A stretch of 64,000 nucleotides of DNA from Janthinobacterium sp. LM6 (GTDB taxonomy: Bacteria > Pseudomonadota > Gammaproteobacteria > Burkholderiales > Burkholderiaceae_D), in contig NZ_CP019510.1 in the NCBI RefSeq assembly GCF_002002885.1, positions 1,426,001-1,490,000 of the forward strand. Direction: 5' to 3'. The first letter of the stretch is position 1, and every line of letters starts with the position of its first letter. The notes beneath the pieces are model-generated. The model did not search any database. It was not told the origin of the DNA and saw only the letters and a list, made by a program, of their open reading frames with translations. The position numbers and the translations under genes were made by a program. This document shows, piece after piece, positions 1-7,815 of this stretch.

Positions 1-694
1 GGGGGGTATCCGTGCTGGCGGCTGCCTTGGCGCGCGCGCGCTCCATGGCGGCGGCGATGATGGCGCGCTTGCGTTCCTTTTCCGCCTGTTCATCGGGCGT
101 GACGGGCACTTCCTGCGTCACTTCGCGCATCTTGGCGACGGCCTTGGCGGCCAGGCGCGCTTCGTTTTCCTCCGTTTCGCGGCGCAGGCGCTGCGTGCGG
201 AAATCGTGGCGCGCGCGCGCGTCGTCGGCTTCCGCCTGGCTCCAGGCATCCCAGCCCGTGGCGTCGCCGCTGACCGGGTACATGACGATGCAGTCGACGG
301 GGCAGGGCGCCACGCACAAGTCGCAGCCCGTGCACAGGTCGGTGACCACCGTATGCATCTGCTTGGCGGCGCCGACGATGGCGTCCACCGGGCAAGCCTG
401 GATGCACAGGGTACAGCCGATACACAGCGATTCGTCGATATAGGCGACAGATCGCGGACGTTCGAGGCCGTTGACGGGATTGAGCGGGATGACTTTTTTG
501 CCCAGCAAGCCGGCCAGGCGCACGATGCCTTGCGCGCCGCCCGGCGGGCACTGGTTGATGTCGGCGCTGCCGGCGGCAATCGCTTCCGCATACGGGCGGC
601 AGCCGTTGTAGCCGCATTTGGTGCACTGCGTTTGCGGCAGCAAGTCTTCGATCTGGTCGGCAAGTGAGGGAGGGGCAGGGTGCGGCACGGTCAT
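1..694 (-). CDS. rnfB: Electron transport complex RnfB/RsxB-like iron-sulfur protein (3' end outside window)
   Basis: The reading frame opens at the ATG complementary to 692-694 and runs without a stop through the left edge, so about 231 codons are visible. Residues 13-60 carry the RnfB-type Fe-S domain (CTKCGYNGC, then a Cys before PPGG). Two ferredoxin-type 4Fe-4S motifs follow: [12 protein letters not shown] and [12 protein letters not shown]. The visible C-terminal part is Ala/Arg/Lys/Glu rich and looks helical. Known RnfB subunits pass electrons between ferredoxin and a membrane complex. This copy starts directly at the Fe-S domain and lacks the hydrophobic N-terminal anchor of the enterobacterial protein, which is usual for soluble betaproteobacterial homologues. 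No other rnf gene is visible, so a stand-alone redox role is possible. The family assignment is secure; the partner is unknown. Confidence 0.9.
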   Translation of the reverse strand, partial: MTVPHPAPPSLADQIEDLLPQTQCTKCGYNGCRPYAEAIAAGSADINQCPPGGAQGIVRLAGLLGKKVIPLNPVNGLERPRSVAYIDESLCIGCTLCIQACPVDAIVGAAKQMHTVVTDLCTGCDLCVAPCPVDCIVMYPVSGDATGWDAWSQAEADDARARHDFRTQRLRRETEENEARLAAKAVAKMREVTQEVPVTPDEQAEKERKRAIIAAAMERARAKAAASTDTP

Positions 695-970
695 CTTCCA
701 CGGTAAAACGCCATTATCGGCCATCCGGCGCGCGCACAAGTAAAAACCTGTTTCGCGTGAGGGGATAGCCGGTGCCATGACAGCCTGTTGCAGGCGCGCC
801 GCAATCGTATTTTATTTCCCGTGGGAATGTCAAAGTGCAAATAAACAACTTTGCAATTTCTTTTTTTTGTGGGAGCATGATTTTTATCAAGCCAGTGATC
901 AAAAAAAGCCGACCGCCAGTCCTGTTGCCGCGCCTGCACTGCAAGGTGCGCCAGGCCATAGGAGCCAAAC

Positions 971-1798
971 ATGCGTTTCCTCCGGACAGTTGGTTTGCCC
1001 TTCTGTTTGTTCATGCACTCTGCACTTGCCCTTGCACACGGGCAGGCTAGCTCCCCCATGGCGGCGCCGGGCGCTGCCAGTTCGCGCATCGTCCGCTTCG
1101 CGGCGGAAGACTGGCCGCCCTTTATTTCCCGCAGCCTGCCGGCCGACGGCATGTCGGGCGCCATGGTCAGCGCCGTTTTCGAGCGTCTCGGCTATACGGT
1201 CAAATATGACTATTTTCCCTGGAAGCGCGCCATGCAGTTTGGCCTGGCCAGTTCCCGCTACGCCGGGTTTCTGGCCGTGTGGCGCACGCCGGAACGGGAA
1301 AAACTCTGCCACTTTTCCGTTCCGGTAGGTAACACGCAGGGGGTGCTGGCCTACCTGAAGGAGGACGGCGTGCCCGGCGCCAGCCTGGCTGATCTGGGCA
1401 AGCTGCGCATCGGCACCGTGGCCGGCTACTCGAATGGGGAACAGTTCGATGGCATGGTGGCGCGTGGCGAGCTGAAGACGGAAGAAGGCTTGAACGACGC
1501 GACGAATCTGAAGAAACTGTTCATCAAGCGTTACCGCGTGATCGTCATCGAGCGCCATGTCCTGCAGCACTTGTTGATGGGGCGCAACTTCAGCAAGGCC
1601 GAGCGCGAACGCATCGCCGTCATCGATACCGTCTTCAAGGAGCGTCCCGTGCATGTGTGCTTCCAGCGCGATGCCGAGGGGGCGGCGTGGCAAAAACGCT
1701 TCAACGAGGCGGCGCGCGATATCGATACGGCCCGGCTGGAACGCGATTACTGGAAGCGGCTCGACCAGAGCCTGGCGACCGCCCCAGCGACTCCCTGA
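971..1798 (+). CDS. Periplasmic substrate-binding protein, family 3-like (amino acid ABC type)
   Basis: A 275-residue protein with an N-terminal hydrophobic signal (residues 1-22, ending ALALAHG). It then follows the pattern of extracellular solute-binding family 3: VRFAAEDWPPF near residue 41, DYFPWKRAMQ, then LADLGKLRIGTVAGYSNGEQ and KKLFIKRYRVIVIE. Many such single-gene proteins in betaproteobacteria have no cognate permease, and none lies next to this one. The gene starts 276 bp after the divergent rnfB and ends 129 bp before a TonB-dependent receptor, so joint expression is possible. The ligand cannot be read from the sequence. In the upstream gap a short palindrome, TTCCCGTGGGAA-like (816-827), is the only notable element. 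Confidence 0.85.
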   Translation: MRFLRTVGLPFCLFMHSALALAHGQASSPMAAPGAASSRIVRFAAEDWPPFISRSLPADGMSGAMVSAVFERLGYTVKYDYFPWKRAMQFGLASSRYAGFLAVWRTPEREKLCHFSVPVGNTQGVLAYLKEDGVPGASLADLGKLRIGTVAGYSNGEQFDGMVARGELKTEEGLNDATNLKKLFIKRYRVIVIERHVLQHLLMGRNFSKAERERIAVIDTVFKERPVHVCFQRDAEGAAWQKRFNEAARDIDTARLERDYWKRLDQSLATAPATP

Positions 1799-1927
1799 CA
1801 CGGCGCGCCGCCGCTGTTGTTAGTTGCCAAAACGAAATATCTAAATACGAAACCATTCGTTCTTGTTTGTTTGTCCATCCTTTAGTCTGCAGCCACTGTG
1901 TTGACGACTTTGAAAGGATGTTTGCGT

Positions 1928-4492
1928 ATGCTGGAACCGATTCACAAGCAAGACCCCGCCCCGCGTTTGCGGCAACTGGCGCACGCCGTCTCCGCAGCCA
2001 TATTGCTGCTGGGGGCGCCCGGCGTGGTCCACGCGCAGGCCGCGCCGGACGGTGCTGGCGCGCTGAGCGTAGCGCCGCTGGATGCCGTCATCGTCACGGG
2101 CGCGCGCGGCACGGGCCGCACGGTGGCCAACAGCGCCGCACCCGTCGACGTGATCAGCGCGCAGCAATTGCAAGCCACGGGCAAACTGAATTTGCTCGAT
2201 GCGCTGGACACGGCCTTGCCGTCGTTCAACTTGCCGGCCCGCGTGCAGCCGGACCTGGGCAGCATCGTGCGCGCCGGTCAATTGCGCAACCTCGACCCGT
2301 CGCATACCCTGGTACTGGTCAATGGCAAGCGCCGGCATACGACGGCCATCGTCAACGAGGATGGCTTTCCCGGTTCCGTCGCCACCGACCTGGCCCTGAT
2401 CCCCACGGGCGCCATTGCCCGCGTGGAAATCCTGCGCGACGGCGCCTCGGCCATCTACGGTTCCGATGCGATTGCCGGCGTCATCAACATCATCCTGAAA
2501 GCCGATGACAAGGGCAGCTTCAGCACGCAGCTCGGCTCCACCTACGACGGCGACGGCACGAACGGTTCCGTGCGCATCGACGGCGGCACGCGCCTGGGCG
2601 AACACGGCTTTGCCCACTTCGGCGCCGAAGTCCAGCGCCAGGGCATCGCCGTGCGCAATTTCGGACTGAATCCCGGCTACCTGTCGTATCCGGCCGTGCG
2701 CAACAGCGATGGCCAGCTGGTGAAATTGGGATCGAACAACAGCTTGCCGGCGGGCGCCTCGCCGAACCCGGCAGAAGCAAGCCGCAACAGCAATCCCTGG
2801 CGCAATACGGGCGTGCCGCAAAGCACGACCGCCTCGCTCAGCGCCAACTTCGGCTATGACGTGTCGAACGAGGTGCAACTGTATGGCTTCGGCACGTATG
2901 CGCACCGCAATGCCCGCTCGGCGCAGAATTTCCGTCTGCCCAATACCATTTTTAATAACAACAAAGGCTTGCTGTCCGTGTATCCCGACGGCTTCACGCC
3001 GTATGAAACGACGAGCGAAAACGATTTTTCCCTGACGGGTGGCGTCAAGGGCGAGACGGCGGGCTGGAACTGGGATATCAGCAGTACTTACGGACGCGAC
3101 GATATCGACGTGGGGGTGGAACACTCGGCCAATTACTCGCTGACCTATCCTGGCGGCAAGACGGATTTCACCATCGGCAATCAGCGCTACAGCCGCTCGA
3201 CCACCAACGCCGATGCGCGCCGTCCCGTGTCGCTGGGATTGAGCGAGCCGGCCGACCTCAGCGTCGGTCTCGAGTATTCGCATGAAACGCAGCAACGCAG
3301 CCCAGGTGAGCCCGCTTCCTGGCAGGGCAGCGGCTCGTCGGCGCTGGCCGGCTACCTGCCCGTCGATGCGTCCGACACGGCGCGCCACAGCTATGCGGCG
3401 TATGTCGGCCTGGGCGCGAAACTGACGCCGCAGTTGCTGCTCGACACGGCACTGCGCGCCGAAAAATACTCCGATTTCGGCAGCAAGACGACGGGCCGTT
3501 TGTCCGCCCGCTATGACGTCACGCCCGCTGTCGCCGTGCGCGGCACCGTCAGCAATGGCTTCCATGCGCCGAGCCTGGTGACGCAATCGTATTCGAACAC
3601 CTCCGACCATGCGGGCGTGCCCTACACCCTGGCGCAGCCCAATTCGCTTGCGGCGCGAGCCTTGGGCGCGCAAGCATTAAAACCGGAAAAATCGACGAAT
3701 CTGTCCGCCGGGCTGACCTTCAATCCTACGCCGACCCTGCGCCTGGCCGTTGACGCGTATCAAATCAAGGTCAGCGACCGCCTGGGTGTGTCGTCGAACA
3801 TCGGCATCGACCGCAGCTCGGGCGTGGCGCTCGACGGCAGCGGCCGGCCGCTGACGGCGGCGCAAGCAAGCGTCATCGAAAACCTGCTGCGCTCGGCGGG
3901 TTTGACGGTAGGCAATGGCCTCGTCGCGCATTACTTTGCCAACGTGGGCGACACGCGCACGCGCGGCATCGATTTGACGGCCGAAGATGTCCTGCGCGTG
4001 GCCGACGGCAAGCTGCGCTGGACGGCGGCCGCGAATCTCAACCACACGAGCCTGGTCGGCAAGGCGGCCTTGCCGACGGTGCTGCAAGGCTTGCCGAATA
4101 TCGGCACCCTGAGCAAATCGGCAGAGTACGACTTGCTGTACCGGGCGCCGCGCGACAAGGAAATCGTCACCCTGGCGTATGAAAAGGCGGGCTGGACGTT
4201 CAACGTGCGCGAGACGCGCTACGGCAAGCTCAAGCGCCTGAACGCCATCACGGGCGGCGATTACCAGTTGAAAGCCGCCTTCGTGACGGATGTCAGCGTC
4301 GGCTATGACATCAGCAAGCGCATCAACGTGACGGTGGGCGCCAACAATGTCTTCGACCAGAAACCGGGCCAGGTGCCGCGCGAGGCGCGCAGCGCCGCGA
4401 ATCTGGCGCAATATGCGGGCGCTTACGACAACTCGGGACCATTGGGCGTGCTGGGCGGTTATTACTACGCCCGCGCAACACTGTCATTCTGA
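1928..4492 (+). CDS. TonB-dependent outer-membrane receptor
   Basis: About 854 residues. The ATG at 1928 is preferred over an in-frame GTG at 1898 because GAAAGGA lies 11-17 bases before it. A signal peptide ends near AQAAPDG. The plug domain follows (DAVIVTGARGTGRTV; LVLVNGKRRHT; VEILRDGASAIYGSDAIAGVINIIL), then a 22-strand type barrel. It includes the common NGFHAPSL motif and ALKPEKSTNLSAGL, and closes with an aromatic terminal residue (ATLSF). Such receptors import siderophores, vitamins or plant and aromatic compounds using TonB energy. A Tat-exported DOPA-dioxygenase-family gene starts 42 bp downstream, which suggests that the ligand could be an aromatic or catecholic compound. That is inference only. 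Confidence 0.93.
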   Translation: MLEPIHKQDPAPRLRQLAHAVSAAILLLGAPGVVHAQAAPDGAGALSVAPLDAVIVTGARGTGRTVANSAAPVDVISAQQLQATGKLNLLDALDTALPSFNLPARVQPDLGSIVRAGQLRNLDPSHTLVLVNGKRRHTTAIVNEDGFPGSVATDLALIPTGAIARVEILRDGASAIYGSDAIAGVINIILKADDKGSFSTQLGSTYDGDGTNGSVRIDGGTRLGEHGFAHFGAEVQRQGIAVRNFGLNPGYLSYPAVRNSDGQLVKLGSNNSLPAGASPNPAEASRNSNPWRNTGVPQSTTASLSANFGYDVSNEVQLYGFGTYAHRNARSAQNFRLPNTIFNNNKGLLSVYPDGFTPYETTSENDFSLTGGVKGETAGWNWDISSTYGRDDIDVGVEHSANYSLTYPGGKTDFTIGNQRYSRSTTNADARRPVSLGLSEPADLSVGLEYSHETQQRSPGEPASWQGSGSSALAGYLPVDASDTARHSYAAYVGLGAKLTPQLLLDTALRAEKYSDFGSKTTGRLSARYDVTPAVAVRGTVSNGFHAPSLVTQSYSNTSDHAGVPYTLAQPNSLAARALGAQALKPEKSTNLSAGLTFNPTPTLRLAVDAYQIKVSDRLGVSSNIGIDRSSGVALDGSGRPLTAAQASVIENLLRSAGLTVGNGLVAHYFANVGDTRTRGIDLTAEDVLRVADGKLRWTAAANLNHTSLVGKAALPTVLQGLPNIGTLSKSAEYDLLYRAPRDKEIVTLAYEKAGWTFNVRETRYGKLKRLNAITGGDYQLKAAFVTDVSVGYDISKRINVTVGANNVFDQKPGQVPREARSAANLAQYAGAYDNSGPLGVLGGYYYARATLSF

Positions 4493-4534
4493 TTTGCCGC
4501 ATCCCTCTACCTATCATCAAGAACAGGAACTCCT

Positions 4535-5218
4535 ATGTCTGACAAAAATCAACACGCGGCCATCGACCTGGAATGGGCCAATCTCCTTTCTCCGCAGCGC
4601 CGCACGGTCTTGCGCGGCGGGGGACTCGTGGCGGCATTGGCCGCTTCGGGCCTGGCCGGCACGGCCCTGGCGCAGGATGGCGCCGTCAAACGCGCCAAAC
4701 CTGCACCGGGCAAGAGCCCGTGGGGCGAGCATACGGACACGGCGCCCACGCCGCGCCCCGTCAGCGTGCGGCCCGGCGAGGAAGCCTTGCCGGCAAAGCC
4801 GCGCGCCTACACGGATATCGAGAGTTATCACGCGCATATCTATTTTGACGAAGACAGTTACCAGAAGGCGGCGCTGATACGCAAGTGGGCGGCCGAGCGC
4901 TTCCAGATCGAGCTGGGCGACTGGAACCTGGAGCCGCGCGGCCCGCACGTGACGCCGTCGTTTTACTTTGGCTTCACGAATGACTTGCTGCCCGTCATCG
5001 TGCCGTGGCTGCAGCTCAATAGCCTGGGCCTGACGATACTGATCCATCCGAACACGGAAGATCCGCGCGCCGACCATTTGTATTACGCGCTGTGGGTGAA
5101 CCGTTCGCAGCCCGTGAATGGCTATGCGATGAAGAAGCCGGGGCCGGGCGAGCCGCGAGTCGAGCAAATCTTTGTCAATACGCGCCCGACGGTGAAGATC
5201 GAAACGTCACGCGCATGA
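4535..5218 (+). CDS. Tat-exported DOPA 4,5-dioxygenase family protein
   Basis: A 227-residue protein. Residues 21-47 form a twin-arginine signal (QRRTVLRGGG, hydrophobic stretch, TALAQD cleavage site). The mature part matches the DOPA 4,5-dioxygenase family: YHAHIYFDED near residue 93, GPHVTPSFYFGF, IVPWLQLNSLGLTILIHPNT, and DPRADHLYYALWV. The repeated His residues (HAH, PHV, IHP, DH) are the likely metal and substrate ligands. Known relatives open catechol rings of DOPA-like substrates and are usually cytosolic. Export by Tat, which carries folded and often metal-loaded proteins, would put this one in the periplasm. It lies 42 bp after the TonB receptor and ends at a strong terminator, so the two probably form one transcript. 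The substrate is unknown. Confidence 0.85.
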   Translation: MSDKNQHAAIDLEWANLLSPQRRTVLRGGGLVAALAASGLAGTALAQDGAVKRAKPAPGKSPWGEHTDTAPTPRPVSVRPGEEALPAKPRAYTDIESYHAHIYFDEDSYQKAALIRKWAAERFQIELGDWNLEPRGPHVTPSFYFGFTNDLLPVIVPWLQLNSLGLTILIHPNTEDPRADHLYYALWVNRSQPVNGYAMKKPGPGEPRVEQIFVNTRPTVKIETSRA

Positions 5219-5232
5219 ACCGGGTATAAAAG

Positions 5233-5268
5233 AAAACGGCACGCCAGGGTAGCCTAGCGTGCCGTTTT
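5233..5268. terminator. Bidirectional intrinsic terminator
   Basis: Perfect 12-bp arms, AAAACGGCACGC at 5233-5244 and its complement at 5257-5268, lie between the convergent dioxygenase-family gene and phaZ. Each direction ends in a short T run. Confidence 0.85.
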
Positions 5269-5285
5269 GCCTGAAATATTGCGGA

Positions 5286-6506
5286 TCAGGAATGTTTCTG
5301 GATGAATTCGCCGATTTTCGGGCAAATGATTTCGCGCCAGCGGCGGCCCGAGAAAATGCCATAATGGCCACATTTTGGCGCCACGAAATCCTGCTGCATC
5401 TCGGCAGGGATGCCGGAACACAGGTCGTGCGCCGCCTGCGTCTGGCCGGCGCCGGAAATGTCGTCCAGCTCGCCTTCTACGGTGAACAGCGCCACATTCG
5501 TGATGTCTTGCGGACGCACCAGCTGGCCGCCCACTTTCCACGTGCCCATCGGCAGGCTGAATTCCTGGAAAACCGTTTTAATGGTTTCCAGGTAATACTC
5601 GGCCGGCATGTCCAGCACGGCGTTGTACTCGTTGTAGAACTGGCGATGGCCTTCCGCCGGCTCGTCGTCGCCCGTCACCAGGTGCATGTAGAACTCGCGA
5701 TGGCTTTGCGCGTGACGGCCAGGGTTCATGGCGATGAAGCCGGCGTGCTGCAGGAAGCCCGGATACACCTTGCGGCCAAAACCCGGGTAGTTCGGCGGCA
5801 CCGCGTAGATCACGGTGTTTTCAAACCACGAGAATTTCTTTTCCGTCGCCAGGTTGTTCACTTGCGTGGGGGAACGGCGCGGGTCGATCGGGCCGCCCAT
5901 CATCGTCATGGTTTTCGGCATGTGCGGATCCTTGGCTGTCGCCATCAGCGAGATGGCAGCCAGCACGGGCACGGTCGGTTGACAGACGGAAATGACGTGC
6001 AAGTCAGGCGCCAGCAGGCGGATGAATTCCTGCACATAATAAATGTAGTCGTCCAGGTGGAACGGGCCTTCCGTCAGCGGTACCATGCGCGCGTCCGTCC
6101 AGTCGGTGATGTAGACATCGTGCTCGGCCAGCAAGCCGCGCACGGTATCGCGCAGCAGGGTCGAGTGGTGACCGGACAGGGGGGCAACCAGCAAAACTTT
6201 GGGCTGTTGCAAGCCAGTGGCTTCTTTCTTGAAGTGAATCAGGCGGCAAAACGGTTTTGTCACGACAACGTGTTCGCGGATGTCGACGTTCTCGCCTTGG
6301 ACGAGAACGGATTTGATGTCGAATTGTGGTTTTTCGTAGTCTTTGCCAAGGCGGTACATCAGCTCGTAGCCGGCTGCGATGCGTTGCGAAAACGGGGTGT
6401 GGGCCAGTGGAGAAACCGGGTTGGTAAATAACTTGGAGGACATGTCTGCCCATTGCATCACCGGAGTGAGGAAGGAGCGTTGCAGTTCGTGCAGTTGGTA
6501 AAGCAT
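5286..6506 (-). CDS. phaZ: Intracellular polyhydroxybutyrate depolymerase
   Basis: A 406-residue protein starting MLYQLHELQR. An AAGGA lies a few bases upstream of this ATG, so the ATG 16 codons earlier is not favoured. It matches the intracellular PhaZ family of Ralstonia type. The nucleophile is Cys rather than Ser in a lipase-box-like site, SVCQPTVP (Cys175). The alpha/beta-hydrolase core includes LLVAPLSGHHSTLL and DVYITDW. Downstream, TVEGELDDISG and CGHYGIFSGRRW probably carry the acid and His of the triad. It hydrolyses native PHB in cytosolic granules. A PHA-system small protein lies 2.9 kb away on the other strand, which agrees with a PHA-storing cell. Confidence 0.93.
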   Translation of the reverse strand: MLYQLHELQRSFLTPVMQWADMSSKLFTNPVSPLAHTPFSQRIAAGYELMYRLGKDYEKPQFDIKSVLVQGENVDIREHVVVTKPFCRLIHFKKEATGLQQPKVLLVAPLSGHHSTLLRDTVRGLLAEHDVYITDWTDARMVPLTEGPFHLDDYIYYVQEFIRLLAPDLHVISVCQPTVPVLAAISLMATAKDPHMPKTMTMMGGPIDPRRSPTQVNNLATEKKFSWFENTVIYAVPPNYPGFGRKVYPGFLQHAGFIAMNPGRHAQSHREFYMHLVTGDDEPAEGHRQFYNEYNAVLDMPAEYYLETIKTVFQEFSLPMGTWKVGGQLVRPQDITNVALFTVEGELDDISGAGQTQAAHDLCSGIPAEMQQDFVAPKCGHYGIFSGRRWREIICPKIGEFIQKHS

Positions 6507-6681
6507 ATATAGTCCTTGTTTAATTCCAAGCGCCAATATCGGCTCAAATATCATAATCCAATTTTACGATATTTGTTGAGGACAAAATGTGCATTACCGC
6601 GCATAGGTCCACAGTTTGCGCTTTGCTGTGACAGCGCGCCACACTTGCATGGATAGACCTGCAACGATGCTCTAAAAGCAA

Positions 6682-6707
6682 AAAAAGCAGCGTTTCCGCT
6701 GCTTTTT
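6682..6707 (-). terminator. Intrinsic terminator after fdxA
   Basis: 11-bp arms, AAAAAGCAGCG at 6682-6692 and CGCTGCTTTTT at 6697-6707, with a four-base loop. It lies just downstream of fdxA on the minus strand and also insulates phaZ. Confidence 0.8.
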
Positions 6708-6781
6708 GTACATTTTTTCACCGCCACGCCCCTGCGGAGAACAGTCTCTCCGCCGGAAACGCCGCGGCAAGTGCCGTGCGC

Positions 6782-7105
6782 TTAGCGCACCAGCATGTCG
6801 AGCTTGTCCTTGACGTCCTTGTATTGCTCGGCTTCCGGCAAGGCAGCCTTCGTCTTGGTGATCGAAGGCCAGTTACGGGCCAGGTCGACGTTGATCTTGA
6901 TGAAGGCTTGCTGGTCGCCCGGCACGTCTTCTTCCGCGAAAATCGCGTTCACCGGGCACTCTGCCACGCAGACTGCGCAGTCAATACATTCGTCCGGATC
7001 GATTGCCAGGAAGTTCGGGCCTTCCCGGAAACAATCTACCGGGCAGACATCGACGCAGTCGGTATAGCGACAGGCGATGCAGGATTCGGTGACAACGTGG
7101 GTCAT
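6782..7105 (-). CDS. fdxA: Seven-iron ferredoxin FdxA
   Basis: A 107-residue protein starting [17 protein letters not shown]. The first cluster region contains [17 protein letters not shown] and the second [12 protein letters not shown], the pattern of Azotobacter-type 3Fe-4S/4Fe-4S ferredoxins. A C-terminal tail of about 50 residues ([10 protein letters not shown] and onward) is also typical. It serves as a low-potential electron carrier in the cytosol. The start is the ATG complementary to 7103-7105, with AGGA upstream. An in-frame ATG 25 codons further upstream lacks family support. The gene is monocistronic: it has its own promoter at 7184-7212 and a terminator directly after it. Confidence 0.95.
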   Translation of the reverse strand: MTHVVTESCIACRYTDCVDVCPVDCFREGPNFLAIDPDECIDCAVCVAECPVNAIFAEEDVPGDQQAFIKINVDLARNWPSITKTKAALPEAEQYKDVKDKLDMLVR

Positions 7106-7183
7106 AACAGTCCTATCAATTTGGGGGGAGGTGCTGTAGCGCCTGCAGGAACCTCGGCGGCGCATACTAAAGCAAAGCATTGT

Positions 7184-7212
7184 ATTTTAAGGCAATTCGC
7201 TATTTCTCACAA
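7184..7212 (-). promoter_or_regulatory. Predicted sigma-70 promoter of fdxA
   Basis: Read on the minus strand, TTGTGA (7212-7207) and TAAAAT (7189-7184) are separated by 17 bp, which places transcription start near 7177, about 70 nt before the fdxA ATG. The rest of the 332-bp gap 7106-7437 holds no gene that I can support. Confidence 0.6.
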
Positions 7213-7217
7213 ATCCC

Positions 7218-7240
7218 GCTTATATACAATACATATAAGC
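7218..7240. repeat. AT-rich inverted repeat directly upstream of the fdxA promoter
   Basis: Perfect 8-bp arms GCTTATAT and ATATAAGC with a 7-base centre abut the -35 element of fdxA. It could be an activator site, or a weak hairpin ending transcription from the emfourin gene. Confidence 0.5.
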
Positions 7241-7437
7241 AAATTCATTTTTTGGCAGCGCCGTTGCCGCGCAGAGCGTGCAATTCAGCGACTATCCGGG
7301 ACGTTACCATGAAGAACGCGGCAAGAAAGCGACAGTCGCCCGATGCTGCAGGGGGCAGGACGGGCGAGGCGGGAGCTCGCCGTGTGGTGTTTTTGTTTTA
7401 CCCAAATCAAGATCGGCAAAAATAAGTGCCAGAACAA

Positions 7438-7725
7438 TCAGGCGCTGGCGCGTATTTGCGTCAGCAACTGTTGCCAGCGTGCATTTTCAGCACTGCCATC
7501 TTCGGCAAACGTGATGGTGCGGCGCGCGGCCGGTGCCTCGACGGTGATCTGCCAATGGGGGATATCGGCGCCCACCTGTTCGCCCGTGCCCTGCGGGTGC
7601 GTGAAAAAACCGCTGCTGGCCAGTGCCGCTTCCAGCCCGGGGCCGGCCGGGTGGGCTTGCGTATCGATGTCGTACTGTTCGCTCAGGCCGGCAAAGCCGC
7701 CGCTGCTGCGGGCTGAAATTTTCAT
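7438..7725 (-). CDS. Emfourin-like protease inhibitor
   Basis: A 95-residue protein beginning MKISARSSGGFAGL, with AAGGAG ten bases before the ATG. Its layout fits the emfourin family: an opening SGGFAGL strand, LEAALASSGFF, a central GADIPHWQITVEAP strand, and a closing AENARWQQLLTQIR helix. Emfourin from Serratia binds and inhibits the M4 protease protealysin, and its gene normally sits beside the protease gene. Here the neighbour 90 bp upstream on the same strand encodes a protein with an M4-type HETGH site, which supports the call strongly. It has no signal peptide, so it should act in the cytosol or on a non-classically released enzyme. Confidence 0.8.
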   Translation of the reverse strand: MKISARSSGGFAGLSEQYDIDTQAHPAGPGLEAALASSGFFTHPQGTGEQVGADIPHWQITVEAPAARRTITFAEDGSAENARWQQLLTQIRASA

Positions 7726-7815
7726 GCTGCTCCTTCTTGGGGACGGTGGTGGTGGAGATGATGCGGCATGCCATCGCCTGCGGCTGACCGCTGGCGGGCT
7801 TGCGGCGCAAGGCGT

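Noticed and set aside
118-663. Complete 181- and 203-codon minus-strand frames near the left edge
   Set aside because: They are out of frame with the rnfB reading frame (starting at 694), which contains all Cys motifs and continues past the edge.
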